Counted from the stretch's first letter, positions 38,486 through 52,084 are shown. The stretch: DNA of 64,000 bases from Serilophus lunatus (GCA_013399895.1 VXBA01004193.1:749155-813154); one strand, 5' to 3'. Numbers and translations are program-made. Notes: generated by a model from the letters alone, not told the origin.

Positions 38486-40411
38486 GTCCCAGTGGTGAGG
38501 TGGGTGAGGTGCAGCAAAGGAGAGTGAACATTTTTGGGGGGTTGGACGCATGAAGCTACGAGGAAGCTGCTGTACTTTTATTGCCCTCAAACACGAAAAA
38601 GCTGCTGAGATGAGTTTAAGAACCCTATAACCAGCCTTGGGCACTTCAGAGGATGGGGCAGAAGGAGCTATATGGGTGAAATGAAGCTCATAGCTGAAGC
38701 ACCACAACAGAATAGTCCAGATATTTTGGGAACTCCTGAAAGACTCAACCCAGAGCACACAAAAACCCCCCATCTAAAACTTCACAGAATTCAATTTTTT
38801 TTCAGTGCCATCCTTCTGGCAAGCTTTATATTTTGCTTTCCAGAGAAAAGGCTTTGTGGATAACCAGTGACTAAGTACATCCTCATCTCCACAGCCCTCT
38901 GAGGATTTGTATTAGGCTGCTGACAAAGGCAGCACCCTCAGAAACGTCAGTACCTTGAGAAGTGCTGTGCTTAGATTTTTCCAACACAACTTATCAAGTA
39001 CACGACACTGAAGCATCAAATAGCAGCTCAGCCCTGGGTCTGCCAGGCCACCCTCACTGCCTCCAGATCCTGCTGCCCTCTCCAGCCCCAGTGCCAGCAG
39101 GCTGGGCAGGGTGGATGCCAAGTGCTCTCAGCTTTCCTTCGAGATGCCACACCTGAGAGCAGCACAATTTGCTCTCCAGGGACACCACAGAGAGCCAGCC
39201 AGCACTGTCAGACACAGGCACCCAAGTGACACCCATGTCCCAGCTGAGCACACAACCTCCCAAGGCAACTCCCACTGCCCTGTTGGGATGTGCCAGTGCA
39301 GATGTGCACCCACAGCCAAAGGAGAGGAGCCCAGTGACATCTGGTACCCATCCCCAGGGCTGTCCTTCCAATGGGCACAGCCTGGATGGGCAACCCTGGA
39401 CACACTGACATCCCTGAGCCACCTGGGGAATAGCTTGGGTGCAAGTGTACAGGTCTGTGTGTGCTCATGGCATTGTAAAAGCCAAGCAGTGCTCAAATGA
39501 ACACCTTGCAACAGCCAAGAAGGGGCTGAAATTGCTCAAGAATCCACTTTCTAGTGTCTCAAGTAGCTCCCCATGTTGTTTTTGTAAGCTGCAGCTGGAC
39601 ACACACACCAGGAGTAGCCTACACACGTGGGCTCCACACACAATAATAATAAAATAATAAAAGCTGTTTACAACGTTGAGTTCTTAAACGGGTTTGTAGC
39701 AGGATTTTCTCACTCTCTTCCCATGCAAAAGGGTGAGGGGTGTGTAAAACACTCCACTCAGCTGCTGTGCTCCCATCTCCCCCCTCAAATACACATCGAG
39801 ATACATCAGTAGCAGCTGAGTTTGAAATCCCAGCCTGGGTGTGAGGTGTGATTCTCCCCCCAGCCCCTCTCCAGGGGTTACTGCTGCTGCCCTCCCATGC
39901 ACACCCACCTACAGGAAGCACCAGAGTCCTGTGAGCAGGGCTGTGTCTGCAGCAAGGCTGGGAATGCAAGGGAAGATTGATTCTGATGTGAGCACCAGCG
40001 AGGCAAATGGGTTTTTTAAAACCCTGTAATTTCTCTGCAACCCCTGACTTCACTAAACACACAGCTCTTGACGACAGCACAGTCAGGTGGACACTAAACA
40101 GAAATGAGCTGCACTAATGATGATTTATGTGTGGGATAACCTGCCATAAAGAATTTATCTTTGATTTCAGGGTATGTTACGGTGTTGCCAAGTTAACCAA
40201 ATAGCACAGCTCACCACCCAAAGCCCAGAGAGGCAGGTGGCTCTTCAGCAGGGCTCTCACCAGCAAGACACCCCTGAGGTCCTGTACCCACCAAACCCCC
40301 ACCAAAAGAGCAGCACAGCTTGACTGAAAAGACAAGAGGTTGGGAGCCCTGTAATCCCAATTAAGCACAGAAAGAATCATCAATGTATCTGTAGAATCTA
40401 ATGATTTTCTA

Positions 40412-40590
40412 ATCACAGACTGGTTTGGATAGCAAAGGACTGTAAAGCACATCTTGTTCCAACCCCCCTGCCATGGACAGGGACACCTTCCACGAGAGCA
40501 GGCTGCTCCAAGCCCTGTGCAACCTGCCCTTGGAACACTTCCAGGGATGGGGCAGCCACAGCTTCTCTGGGCAGCCTGCACCTCCCTCAA
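40412..40590 (-). mobile_element. CR1 LINE 3'-end fragment
   Basis: An inverted copy with cagactggtttggatagcaa, ccaacccccctgccatggac, cttggaacacttccagggat and gcttctctgggcagcctgca. It is the last CR1 copy before the 13.7-kb CR1-free interval that contains the three DSCAML1 exons. Confidence 0.9.
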
Positions 40591-43039
40591 GAAGGGAAGA
40601 AAACTCACAAAAGGGTCACCCTGGCCACGTAGAGAGCCAGAGGCTTGAGCTCACAAGAGCAGCAGCCTCAGGGGAAACACTCCCTGCCTCTATTTCTGAG
40701 CTACAACTATTTTGGTTTGGTTTGGGGAATGACACTGACTGTGAAAACAATCACTTAAACGGAGTTTTGTGCCACAGAGAAGTCTGGATGGAAATTTTCC
40801 CTGCTCTGTGCATCAGGACTGTTCCTCCCCTGCTGCATCTCGACTTGTTGGGAAGATGCCTAGCCTTCCACAGGGAGCACTAGAGCAAAGTTTCGAGGAA
40901 AGCAGAGAGTTTGGCACACTGAAGTCAGGGAGAACACCACGTTACACAGCCAGCTGTGAGCTCAGCTCAGGTGTGCTGCCGACAGAGCTGCAGTCCTTGC
41001 ACACACCTCGCCTCCTACAGCAGTGTCCGAAGGCATTGCTGTGACCAAGGGGGGCAGTGAGGCTCCAGAATCATATCCCAGCTCTCCTCACCTCCATTCC
41101 ACTCCCTCCAAACAGCAGCAATCCCTCCTCCTCCCCACTCAGAACCAGGACAGAAGCAGCAGATCAGCAGAGGTCAAGAAAAGAGCATATTTTTGGTAAC
41201 AGCAAGCCAGTTTTAGCTCTAACACACCAGCAACAAAAAAATAAGCTTCAGGCAGATACTATATTTGTAATCCAACGGCACAACATGTTTGCTTGTGTTG
41301 ACTCTGCACTGTAACACAATTTATATGTTCTGTCTTTAGGGTAATTATTGCTTTAGAATGTTAAAACTGTTCCACCCTAATTAAATCATCATATTAAAAA
41401 ATCCACTGCCACAGCAAACTTGGGAAGGAGTCTGGTTAAGATCACACCAGTGCACGGATGCTCTGTTGGCAAAATCACTGCTGAGCCCACCGGCCACACA
41501 GGCACTGCTTGGCTCCATCCTCCAGAATCCTGATCCACCAACTTTCCAAAAAGTGCTGCCAGAGCTGCCAAGGCACTGCCAGCTGTACCCAACGCTCTGG
41601 GTTGTCCTGCTGACAGACCTCATGTTTCACTCACAGAGCTGCACCAGCCCGTGGTGGGCAAAGCATCCCCCAAGATGCACCAAGAGCATCCCCCAAGTGC
41701 TCCAGGAGGTGGGCACCACCAACTCCCCAGCCTCATCCACCACACAGAAATCCACTTCATGCACACACAGTCATTTCCTGGACAGGAAGGCTGGTAAGGC
41801 TGTGGTGCCAGCCTGTCCCCCTGCCAAAGATAGGGAGCACCACTTCCCTGCCACTGAGCGTGTGGGCTGTGCTGAGTCAGCACCTTGGCTGCACTCAGGA
41901 GGCACAGCCCACCGGCAAGAGCCACCACAGCCCTCAGGAGAACCTGCCACCCCGCCTCCAGGTGAAGCACTTTGCTCCTTAAGCTCCTTAAGGAAGAAGC
42001 ATCCGTGCCAGAGGGATTACAGCAGCCAGCAGTCCTGCCTGGCCAGCGGGTGCCCCAGCCCCACTCCTGGTGGCATCTGCTCCCCAAGATGTGAAGGAGC
42101 ACTGGGACTTGCTGACCTGTGAGCAAATATCAAGCACAGAGCACTCACTTTGGGCAAAATCCTTTCATTCCCTCTGGATCCCCCGGGGAAAGCAGTATTG
42201 ATTGCTTTACTACGAGCTTACACATGCTGTGCTGGGCAGCCAGTGCTGCCATCAATAGTGGCTCCATGGAGGAGCCAAGAGGTCACCCCGGTCCACAGGG
42301 ATGTGGGGACAGCCCCACGCTGTGCCAGCACCTGCCCACAGCCCCTCAACACCTGTGCCAGCCCAGGTAGGAACACCTGCCAAAAAATCACAGGGAATTA
42401 CTCAGGGACAAAACACCCAGAGCTGCACAGTCCCTGTGTAAGATGAGTGCTGTCCCTCCCAAAGCCCCTTCCCCCTGGATGGAAGTCAGCACTGAGCAGG
42501 ACATGTCCAGGGCTGCAAGGCAGGCACATGGGACAGGGAGGCCAAGAAGCTTCCAGCATGGGGAAAAGGCAAAAATTGCCATTTTTACCAAGCTCCTTTC
42601 CCTGTGGCTGAATCAGTTATGAAAACTCACAAGAGATGCTGGAACATCAACTTGTGCTCTGTCCTGACAACACAAACCCCAGCTCTGACCGCAGGAGTCA
42701 GGACACAGGCAGCAGAGGCAGGTGCTTTCCCTTTTGTTTCCAAGCCCTGGTGCCAGGTACCCCAAGTGCCAGGCAGAAACCAGGACAAGGCACACGTGCT
42801 GCCACATTTACACTGAGTATCCATGAGCCTGGAAACACCCAACCACAGCACCCATGAGACCCTGACCATGACACATCTGCCCACACCAGCAACGTTTTCC
42901 AGTCTGGAGCTGCAAGATCACCAATAAAAGCCTCTGCTCAGGCAGAGGAAACAAGCCAAAAGCAGACCCTCCACGACAGCGACTGTCACACATGGCAAAG
43001 CAGGTCAGAATTCCAAGAGAACAGGTGTTCCTGTCTTAC

Positions 43040-43186
43040 CTGGGATGATAGAAACGGTGTCTTTCTCCCAGGATATAACACTAACGTATTCCTGCACTGA
43101 AGAGGGGATGAGGCACTTGAAAACAGCCACGTTTCCACGCATCGACCTTTGGTCCTCCACCCGAACGGTGTACGGTTCCCTGAAAA
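43040..43186 (-). CDS. DSCAML1: DSCAML1 coding exon 3 (start of second Ig domain)
   Basis: Encodes residues 121 (split) to 169 plus one base (147 nt, phase 1 at both ends). It starts FREPYTVRVEDQRSMRG, the linker into Ig domain 2. It then shows the Ig2 first cysteine (AVFKCLIPSSV, Cys145) and the core tryptophan (SVISWEKD, Trp160). The second Ig2 cysteine must be in exon 4, which I could not find in the window. The acceptor is TTTTCTCCACAG|TTTTCAGG and the donor ATCCCAG|GTAAGA, both strong. The residues match the DSCAML1 orthologue almost without change (VQEYVSV followed by WEKDTVSIIP). The next exon would lie more than 43 kb further on, in keeping with the very long early introns of this gene in mammals. 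Confidence 0.97.
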
Positions 43187-45602
43187 CTGTGGAGAAAAGC
43201 AGATGGTTGGTAGCATGACAGTGCTGGAGGAAAACACACTTCCTTTTGCTTTAATCCCACGTTTCCCAAACAAACCAACCCACCCAGCTACACACTGATT
43301 CCATCCCAAACACCTTCCTGGGGAAGGAAGCGGCTCTCAGCTGGGGAATGCGGTGCTGGGCTTGGCTTGCAGGGGGACTTCTGGTCCAGGTTCTGCTGCT
43401 GGGACCCTGCCACAGTCCCCAGCATCACCTAAACTTGCCATGTTCAGTGTGGGGACCAAGGAGTTTTTGGACCTGCAACATTCATTTCACCTCTGGGTGC
43501 TGAAAATGCAGCCATGAGACACCTGGGAGAGACACAGAGCCTGGCGCCCTCCAAAATCCACCAGGGGAATATTTAGGGAAGCAGATGACAATTTTGCATG
43601 CCATGCCACATGTCCTCACCATGTGCCTTTCTCCTTAGGGAGATGCACATCCCTTTGACACTGCTCCCTGCACCAGCAGACAGCAACTCCCCAGTGCACT
43701 ACACTCCAGGAGCACTTGCTGGGCATGGTGGATGCACCTCAGTCTCTCCAGCAAGACAAAAAGATGTCACCAGCCTCAGTAACACAGGCAGACACCATGA
43801 ACTCCTCAAATTTAAGCACATTGTCCAGCTGAGGGCTGATGCCTCCTTCCTGTGACAATAATTGTGCCCTGTAGGACATGGGCATCACGAGAAATGCACA
43901 TTCACTCAGTCATCTAACAACACTCCTTGGCCAGAACAGAAGCAGCTTAAGAGACCCCTCAGCAGCCACTAAAGGAAGGTGCTTTCCCTGAGTGGAAGCT
44001 CCTGCTGGCATTGCATCCCACACCTCACACAGACAAGGCAGCAGCAAGAGGGTGACAGTATTTCCACCTGGGTTTCCTGGGCTTTCAGGGCACCCTGCTC
44101 AGAAAAGAGGGTCTCTGCCACAAAGGCACAAAGGGAGAAGCCAACACAGAAAGGGACTGCAGAGCCAAAGCTGATTAGCCAGCAAAAGCTTCCTTAATCA
44201 CCTGGAGCACAGGTTTATTCACACACTTCAAAGGCCAGTGGGGGCCATGAGGAGCATCCTGCAGGTTCTCTGCCACCACAAGAACCTCAGGTCAGAGCAG
44301 ACCCTGGGCATGGCCTCCCCTGCTTGCCCCTGCCTCCACAGCCAGGGCTTCAGCCTTTTCCTGCCACCAGGAATAACCCCCACGAGGCTAATGAATGGCC
44401 ACAACCAGCACACTTAAAACTTTCCACTGGCTGGAGAGATTTGCTCCATGTGCTCACCAACAGCTTTCCCAGGGCTTCAAGAGGTTTTTCCCTCATATTT
44501 TCAATTTCAACTGCATTTTATTTAATCGCTTGCTTTCTACAGCGGTAATTGGCTTTACTTGCTGCACTGCCATTACAAAGCACTGGAGAGTGACAGGGAT
44601 GTGGGATGGCCAGGAGGGAGCAGGAGTCAGGGAATGTTTCACAAGCATTTCTAGTTCCATAAAGCTGGAGCAGCTCAAGCAGCTGGAGCCATCCTCGTGG
44701 CCCTCAGAGCCCTCACTGCACATCCACATCTCCTGCTAATGGAGAGGGAGGCTGAGCTCCCAGCTGACACCTCACCAAGAGCAAGGGTGCATTGAGTCCT
44801 GGATGGAGAGGGGGATGAGAGCCAGAGCAGCCCTCTCAGCACATGGGATCCCAGCAGAGCCAACCCTGCAGTCCCTGGGCACGAGGAGAGTGGCGGCTCC
44901 ACACCTGCATTTCCTACACCCCATCTGCTCCATCCTTCCTCCACCAAGCTGTGGTTTATAGGTAACCTGATGGTGCTGGCAAATAATTCACTCTGCAGAA
45001 GGGGGTTAATACCAATTTACTCTGCAGTACAAGGTATTAAAATAAAAAACCCTGTAGTCACTTCTGTCACGTTCCCTCTGCTAGCCCCACTTTTAATAGG
45101 TTACATAATGAAGCCATTCCTGGGCTATTAGCCCTCCTCAGCCTGGTCAATAATTTACTATAATGGCTTTTGGAATCAGCTCTTTGCCATATTCCTCCTT
45201 ATTTTATTTTCCTTAGTAAGCCTTGGCAAGTTGAGGCCGAATGCTGCAGTGGGAACAGGGCTGTGAGACACTGAGGGGTCCCCCAGCACGGACAAGTGTG
45301 GTCCAGCTCCTCTTACAGGTGTGAAAAACCCCTCTGAGACAATCCCAGTTCACAGGCAAAGGACCTCTCCTGCCACCAAGCTGCAGCCACACCACATTCT
45401 CCATGCACTCGCTGGAGACCCCCAAGCTGCACATCCCACCCAGAACCCTGCCCTTCTCCCTGCTCCACCCGTGCAGCATTGGCGAAATCCCAACGCAGCA
45501 GCCCTAGTTTTGCACTTAACGGCCCAACTGGGAGGCCATGGGGAGGACCAGAGAAAAAACCAACACCTCACCCAAACCCCAGAGCCCGCAGGGAGCCCCT
45601 AC
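43187..45602 (-). other. DSCAML1: DSCAML1 intron 2
   Basis: A phase-1 intron of 2.4 kb between exons 2 and 3, starting GTAGGG and ending TCTCCACAG in transcript sense. No CR1 fragment is visible. The only block that stands out is AT-rich sequence near 45.0-45.2 kb. Confidence 0.93.
45020..45215. promoter_or_regulatory. AT-rich block in DSCAML1 intron 2
   Basis: Non-repetitive AT-rich sequence about 400 bases downstream of exon 2 in the transcript. Candidate conserved element by composition only. Confidence 0.25.
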
Positions 45603-45920
45603 CTGCTTTAACACGGATGTTTGGGCTCCTGATTTTGCCAGCCGAGTTCTCCGCGGTGCAGAAGTAGTCGTTGTCGTGGATAAAGCTATTGAAGGCTGAT
45701 GGCGAGAAGGGGTAGAGCTGCAAAGTCCCATTGGCATGGACATGCCGGATGTGGGGCACATCGTAGATGTCGTCACCTGTGGCCAGGTACCACCGAAGGA
45801 CGGCGCTGGGTGACCCCGCGGCCGGGCAGGGGATCACCACCCCCACTGTGCTGGAGAAGGTGACCTGCTGCAGGGAGTCGTTCACAAAGTAGAGGCTGGT
45901 TCCAACATCTTCAGCGTGTG
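45603..45920 (-). CDS. DSCAML1: DSCAML1 coding exon 2 (first Ig domain)
   Basis: Encodes residues 15-121 of DSCAML1 (318 nt, phase 1 at both ends), the mature N-terminus and almost all of Ig domain 1. The Ig fold is visible as Cys46 (VVIPCPAAG), core Trp58 (VLRWYLATG) and Cys102 (DYFCTAEN). N28-D-S and N78-G-T are possible N-glycosylation sites. The stretch RWYLATGDDIYDVPHIRHVH separates DSCAML1 from its paralogue DSCAM, which as I recall it has GEEIYDVPGI here. The acceptor is CTCCACAG|CACACG and the donor AAAGCAG|GTAGGG. In DSCAM-family proteins the first Ig domains form the horseshoe-shaped homophilic binding head, so this exon belongs to the recognition surface. It lies about 8 kb downstream of exon 1 in the transcript. 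Confidence 0.98.
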
Positions 45921-48099
45921 CTGTGGAGAGAGCAGAGGCCGCAGCGGCGGGGGGTCACTGCAGGGATCCCCAATCCCACGGGCACAGCCGCCCGGAGCCC
46001 CCGTGCGTGGCGGAGCAGGGGAGCGGAGGAGCATCAGTGCACGGCTGGAAGCGCAAAGGCCACCTTCACAGGCCAGTGCTCCTGCTGCCAGCACGGATCA
46101 GGGATCACAGGCACCTCAGCAGGATGACCAGGGGCTGTGCAAGCGAGGATGGGTACCCAGGGCATCCCCCCAGGGCACCTGGCTGGCTCCGACTGTCTCA
46201 GCGCCCATAGCCATGAAGACACCCATGTGCAACGATGGCACGCCAAGCACAACCACCAACACCATTTCTCCTGCAAACCCCAACATCCCCCAGCCCACAA
46301 CAGCCCCATCTGGCACCTCCATGCCTCATCAGACCCCCAGCACGGCCCCAGCTGCAGGTGCACAGCAGCAATGCCCACCATCCCCATGCAGGGCAGAGAT
46401 CTCTCCTGGTACCCTGCCACTGCCTCCAAACCAGGAGAAGAGCAGGAAAACTGGGATCAGAGCTGCTTCCCTTTTCCCAGAGCCAGAGGGAGGGATACCC
46501 AGCCCCACCTGCCCTAGGCCTGAGCTTCTCCTAGGCATCCCTGCACCATCCAAACAAAGAACTGAGGTGGGTTCAATGGCACAGCCCAGGCAGAGCTTCC
46601 AACCACCTCAATGCTTGGCAGCAGCTCTCCAGGGCACTGGAGAACAGCACTTCCCTTCTTGCAAAGTAGGGAAGGGACCTCTGCACTCAACTCCTCCAGT
46701 CCCTCCTTCGCACTCTCCAGGACCACGAGCTCCCCCTTCTCAACCAAAGCCAGCAGAACTGGCTATAAATAAGGATGAGGAGGCCCCCAGTCACTTAGAT
46801 CCGCTTTCTTTTTTTAGCCGCACTCTTTCCAAGTGGGCGGAAGGACAGGGATACAGGAGCGGCCCTCGGCGGGTGTATTAATAGCTCGGGCTGAGCGCAC
46901 GCTCGTGGGGCTGCAGAGCCAATAAGCAGATCACTGCCGTGCCGCCGGTTCAAAACGAGCCACGGGGGACCCTCCCTGACCTCGATTTCTTAACTTGGGG
47001 AGGAGGGGACGGGGAGCAGAGGGGAGAAGGAAAGCCTCATCCACACGGAGAGCCTGGTCACAGCTCCGAAGGTGGGCACGCTGCGGCCACTCGCCTGAGG
47101 AGCTTGCCTGGTTGAGTGGCCACAGCCACTCCATCTCCACACCAAGCTTCCTCCAGTGCTGTGCCACCAGCCTGCACCTCGACCAGGACAGGATGGGACA
47201 CCCCAAAACATCTCGCTCCTGCCCAGAGCAGAGTCCTCACCATCCTTCTCCCAGCTGGATGTACAACCTCCTGCCTCTTTCTGCACCCATGAAACAGAGG
47301 CAGAGCATCTTACTCTTGTGCTTTGTGTGCACTGCACCAAACTGATGCCTAAAATGCCAAGGTTTCCCCCTGTGCCCCCTTGGAGCCCCACATCAGGGCA
47401 CTGCCCAGCGGAGCCGTCACAGAACAGATTAGCTGATAACGAGGTCCAGGGCTGCCACCACACAAGACAACAGATTTATAGGTCACAAAATCATCTCCGT
47501 GTCTCCACACACACCAGTCCCCTGTGTCCAGGCACAGGTAGAAGGAGACAAAGCCATTTATTTCTCCCACCCTTGCTGACAAGCACCAAAGACTGATGGA
47601 TGGAAGAGCAAAGCTCCAGCCAAGCCTTTGTAGAGCCACAGGGCCACAGCTCGGCCCTGCAGATGTCATTTTGTGACATCTCCAGCCTGGTTTGTCGTCA
47701 TGAATCAGCATTTCCCTTCATCAGAGCAGCGCAGTGCTTCTCCCAAATACATGAAAGAGAAAAAAACCACACGTTTGCAGGCAGAGGAAGGGAAACAAAG
47801 CCCGCACGAGCAGCAGAGAGCTATTTGTGGCAGAGCCTGTCGCCCAAGCTGAGCAGAAGATGGCTGGAGCCAGGGCACATCAAAAGCCACCCTTCACCCT
47901 GGCTTTGCACCAGGGACATCCTGCTGTGCCCCACGCTCCATCCACCATCTCCCCTCAGATCCCAGCCTACAGCCTCGAAAGGCTCCTCAGAGCATCCAGA
48001 GCCTGCCAGGGAAACATCTTCACCCCCAGCAGCACCAGGAGGGTTGAGAGATGGAGGGGTGAGGGGCTGGGGCAAGGAGTGGAAAAATACCTCATAAAC

Positions 48100-48350
48100 A
48101 GAGAAATTCAGATTACTCATAAAGCTTTTTCAGGTCAAAGGGGGAAAGGGATTTTTAATAGAAAATGGAGGTTATGGGATTGGCAATAGTTATGTGACAG
48201 ACGCATAGAGTTAAATCCATATAATCTCCTTTACCATTTAGCATTGAGCACCATTCTAATTCCATGTTTCATAAAACTGTCTCCAAATCACTGAGAGAGA
48301 TTAAAAATTTAGAAATAGCACAGCAATATTTTTAAACCAGAAATCACTGC
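48100..48350. promoter_or_regulatory. AT-rich block in DSCAML1 intron 1
   Basis: A sharp change from GC-rich to AT-rich, repeat-free sequence with agattactcataaagc and attaaaaatttagaaatagc. A second short AT-rich block follows at 48575-48710. Candidate enhancer by composition only. Confidence 0.28.
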
Positions 48351-51300
48351 TCACATCTGGTCAGATGTGCTGACCCTAACCTACATATCGAGGGCATTAA
48401 TTCACATGAACCTGAAAAGAGGAGGCTGGAGGAGCTGAAAGGGAACAGTTTTTGCTGGGAATGCAGTGAGACAGGTGCCAGCACTGGCCCTGGAGTCCAG
48501 CCTGGCTCTAGCTGGGACCTGCACCAAGCCCAGCACACGGCCCGACACTGAAGCTGGCTCTGAGAGGCAGGTGTTTTAAGTTATCAGAGCTCAATCTTCT
48601 TAAATTGTGGTAAATTACAACCTAGAGGTATTGAAATATTAATATCTCTATCCGAGCTGGGAGAAGCAAGTAATTTTGCTATCATCCCTTCGGAATATTT
48701 ACTAGTCTTGACGTCTGGACTTCCCAAACTCCAGCACCTCCAGTGACACAGCAAAGGCCTGCCTGCTCTGAAGAGGGGCCACAGACTGTCCCCAGGATCT
48801 GTCACCACACCACTCATCTCTGGAAGGAGCAGCTGAGATGCACAAGGAGCACAGCAATGCCACCACCTCTAAAGCAAGTGCCCAGCAGAGCAACCCCTCC
48901 TCCCTCCAAACCTCACAGGGAAGAGCCCATCCTTTTCTAAGAAGTGGATTTAGGACCTGTCTCAGACAACCACCAGCTTCGTGCCAGCCAGAGCTGTTTC
49001 TCCTGAGATAAGAAGCTTTTTCTGCTCACCATGCACGTACATCACCTGTGCTTACAAGCTGCTTGCTCAGGGCCCCACAGCCAGTCTCATGCCCACCCAA
49101 ACCCAGTAAGTTCCTCTAAGCTGAGCAAGGTCCTTTGCACATCAGCAAAAGCTGACAGAGCTGTGAAAAGGCTGAACAAGTTGTTTCAAGGGGGTTCACA
49201 TGATCCTCTGGACAGGAACCAGACTGGAGTTCACATTATGCCACAGGCAGCACCTTTTCCAAGGCCTCCTTCTTGGTCCTGGTGGTCTGAGTACCCAGAT
49301 GCCACCCCAGCCCTCATCCAAAGCTGATGAGAAGCTGATGAGGTTCCCCCACAGCAAAAAACCCACCCCTGGGCCAGTAAAGGGATAGAGGGGCCACCAG
49401 GGCATCCCCAGCCCCAGCTGTGCCAGGCTGCAGGGATGCTGTGAAGAGCAGCAGGCTAATCTCCACCTCACAGCTCATTTATTATCCTCATTAAGGGTGT
49501 TTAACACCTGCCCTGTTCAAGGAGAACGTGAACTGAAGCTTGGCACACATGGGGGGTGGGAATTACAGGTAGGTGGCAAGTCCTGATCGTTCCTCTGCAC
49601 TGAAGAGGGGACAGCAATTCCATTACACACTGCCTGCACACTCACAGTGCTGGAGCAGTCTCTGGCCTTCCTGGAACGAGCTTCCTCCGAGCCCTCATCT
49701 CCAGGACACTTTTAACCATCTTTGTGCTAATGAAGGGAGCGACCTCGGAGCTGATGGAGCGAGAAGTGGCATCTCCAAGCATCACAGAAGGAACAAGGAG
49801 GGAAGCAGCCGAGGCAATGGGAGCAACACAAGGCTGGTCCCTTCCCAGGGGAGCCAGGAGTGCAGCACACCCACTCGGGATGCCCACCTCACCACCCAAA
49901 GGGTTAAAGCCGTGGCTCCAGAGTGGCCCCCCCCGTGCTGTGCCCCTCTGGGACCAGTCTCAGGGGGGTAGAAATCGTGTCAGGAAATGCCAAGCAGGGC
50001 CTGGGGCGTTCAGCTGGTGCCCAGCACAGCAGCAGCGATGGCAGGTACTCGCCACAGCACCTTCCCTGCCTGGGCACTGCACTTCTGCTGCCACAGGAGC
50101 CCCAGTCTGGTGGCACCACTCCAGCTTGAGCACCACGATCCTTCCCATCTTTGACAAACCAAAGGGGGAGCAAAGGAGAACCTGCCCGTGGTCCTCTGCA
50201 GGTAAAGGCACCACTCAAACACGCTCCAAGTGTCTGCTCCTTAATGAATCTGCATGGAAATGAAGGCCTGAACCACCTCCAGCCATAACCACAGCACCCA
50301 GGCTGAGGCTGTAACCCTTGCCTGGGAAAAAAAAGCTCTCCCAGCTGGTTTCCTGGTCCCTGAACCTCCCTCATGGCAGCTTGCTAGAGGTACCAATGTC
50401 ACCATGCCATCCACACAGGGGCTGACTCGGAGCTGGGCATTCCCCAGCCCTGCACTATCTCCTGAGCCCCCCAGCCTGGGGACTCTCTGCTCTGGGGGGT
50501 GGGTGTGAGAGGGACAAGCCCAGAGGCCAGAGGCAATCCCTCCCCTTTCACATGCACATCTTGGCCACACTGAACACAAAGCCTCAGGAGCTGCAGCTGA
50601 GTCCCAAGGGGACATCTGGTGACATTACCAAGCCAGGGTGACAGCACTGTTTCCCTGGTGAGGCCAAATGAGTGGGCACAGGGACACACCAGAGGTCGTG
50701 CACAGCCGATGTTGGGCTTCCCCACGAGTGCCAGTGATGCTCCCAGCACACCACAACCCACATGCTGGCTTTACAAGGTGGAGACCAGCATTTCCACCAC
50801 ACAACTGATGAGAAACGAGGGGAAGGCATCAACGGTGAACTCTGCAACCTTCTCCCTGTCCCCTCCAAGCCGTGCTCACAGCGAGGAGCTGCCACAGCCC
50901 TTCCCAGGCACAGCTGGGAGCAGGCAGCACACAGGAGCACGAGCCTGGAAATGGAATTCCTAAATGTTTGGTACAGCTCTGCTGGCAGATGATGGCGGCA
51001 ACATGCAGATTGTGTGTGGTGGGGGATGTTTCTTCAGGATCTTATGAGCAGGGAAAGGGGAACTCACAAAATCATGATTATGTAAAAGCGCAGAGCTGGC
51101 TATAATCGAGATTTCAAAGACAAGCAACACTCTGCACCCAGAGCTGCCACTGCACATCCTCCCCGAACAGCAGCATCGCAGCGACTGCAACGACCGAGCG
51201 CCTTCCTCCTTCGTGCCCGCCATGGAAGTCGCACCTATTAACGCGCTGCTTATTTGGGTGTGAGATGACTCCATGTCATCCGAGGCGCAGCTCAGGCTCG

Positions 51301-52084
51301 CGTGCTGCCATGTCAGAATTCCTGCCATAGAGACAGGCTTCCAGCTTGATTCTTGCCCTCAGCTCACCAGCTGCTCCAAAGGACAGAGCGCTGCCCATCC
51401 ATCCCTCCAGCCCAGGATCGTATGGGCAGGGACCCCAGCGCCCCAGCACGAAGGTGCCCATCGCCACGGCCACCCCAAGCCATGCCCACAGCTCCCAGGT
51501 AGCCCCCAGCTCTGGGCAGGGCTGCTCCACAGCACACCCCTGGCACTCGCCCCTCGCACGAGGCATAGCCTGTTCCTCCAGAGAAAGAACACCCAGGAAT
51601 CTCAGGGTTGCCTATATCCATTTAGAATCCAAAGGAAAGAGCAGCCCAAAGCCCGTGCCAGGTGCAGGTAAGGGCTCTGGGCGAGTCGCCACAGAGGCTC
51701 CTGGTGCTGGGAAATTTTGGCAGGATAAACAAGCGCCGGGCACGGTGAGGAGTTGAGCACTGCAGGCTTCTCCTCCGTGCATTTAATGAGGTTTCCATGT
51801 TTCATTTCAGAGACAAACGAGCGCTGTGCCACACTGGGGGGCCGAGATGGGAGAGATTAGAAAACGCGAGCGGCGCCGTTCACTGAGCCCAACACGGGGA
51901 CATCATGTAAATATAATGCCAATATAAATCAGGCAGCAGAGCCATCCAGCAAGATCACGCAGGGAGATGCTGCCCCGGCTCCAAGCCTCTCATTTTTGAC
52001 CAGTGTGTTCTTCATCGCACCACTTGCCTCCCCTCTGCCTGGCTGCTCTCTCTTGCACTGCCAGACCACCTTGCTGCTCAACTC

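Larger units (their letters stand above)
1..43039 (-). other. DSCAML1: DSCAML1 intron 3 (part, continues past base 1)
   Basis: No exon was recognised in these 43 kb on either strand. I looked for the expected exon 4 (second Ig2 cysteine in a YRCITKH-like context, then an ETRQSNGARL-like stretch) on the minus strand and did not see it, so the intron probably runs off the window. Contents are about eleven CR1 LINE 3'-end fragments in both orientations, short poly-A and GA runs, two GC-rich islands (23.4-23.9 and 26.75-27.06 kb) and several AT-rich repeat-free blocks listed separately. Some frames stay open for 200-290 codons, but they are CA-rich, resemble no protein family and lack splice context. 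The intron call rests on the strong exon 3 donor and the absence of other coding signal. A small non-coding RNA could have been missed by eye. Confidence 0.8.

Noticed and set aside
41466..42122. Plus-strand open frame of 218 codons
   Set aside because: Cysteine/proline-rich chance frame with no recognisable domain and no supporting context.
1..43039. DSCAML1 exon 4 inside the window
   Set aside because: I looked on the minus strand for the expected second Ig2 cysteine context and the following ETRQSN-like stretch and did not find it; a tBLASTn of DSCAML1 exon 4 would decide.
45916..46881. Plus-strand open frame of 321 codons beginning beside DSCAML1 exon 2
   Set aside because: Low-complexity Pro/Thr/Gln/Ser-rich sequence from a CA-rich, T-poor strand where stops are rare; no domain, splice or promoter signal, and it overlaps intron 1 of a sure gene on the other strand.
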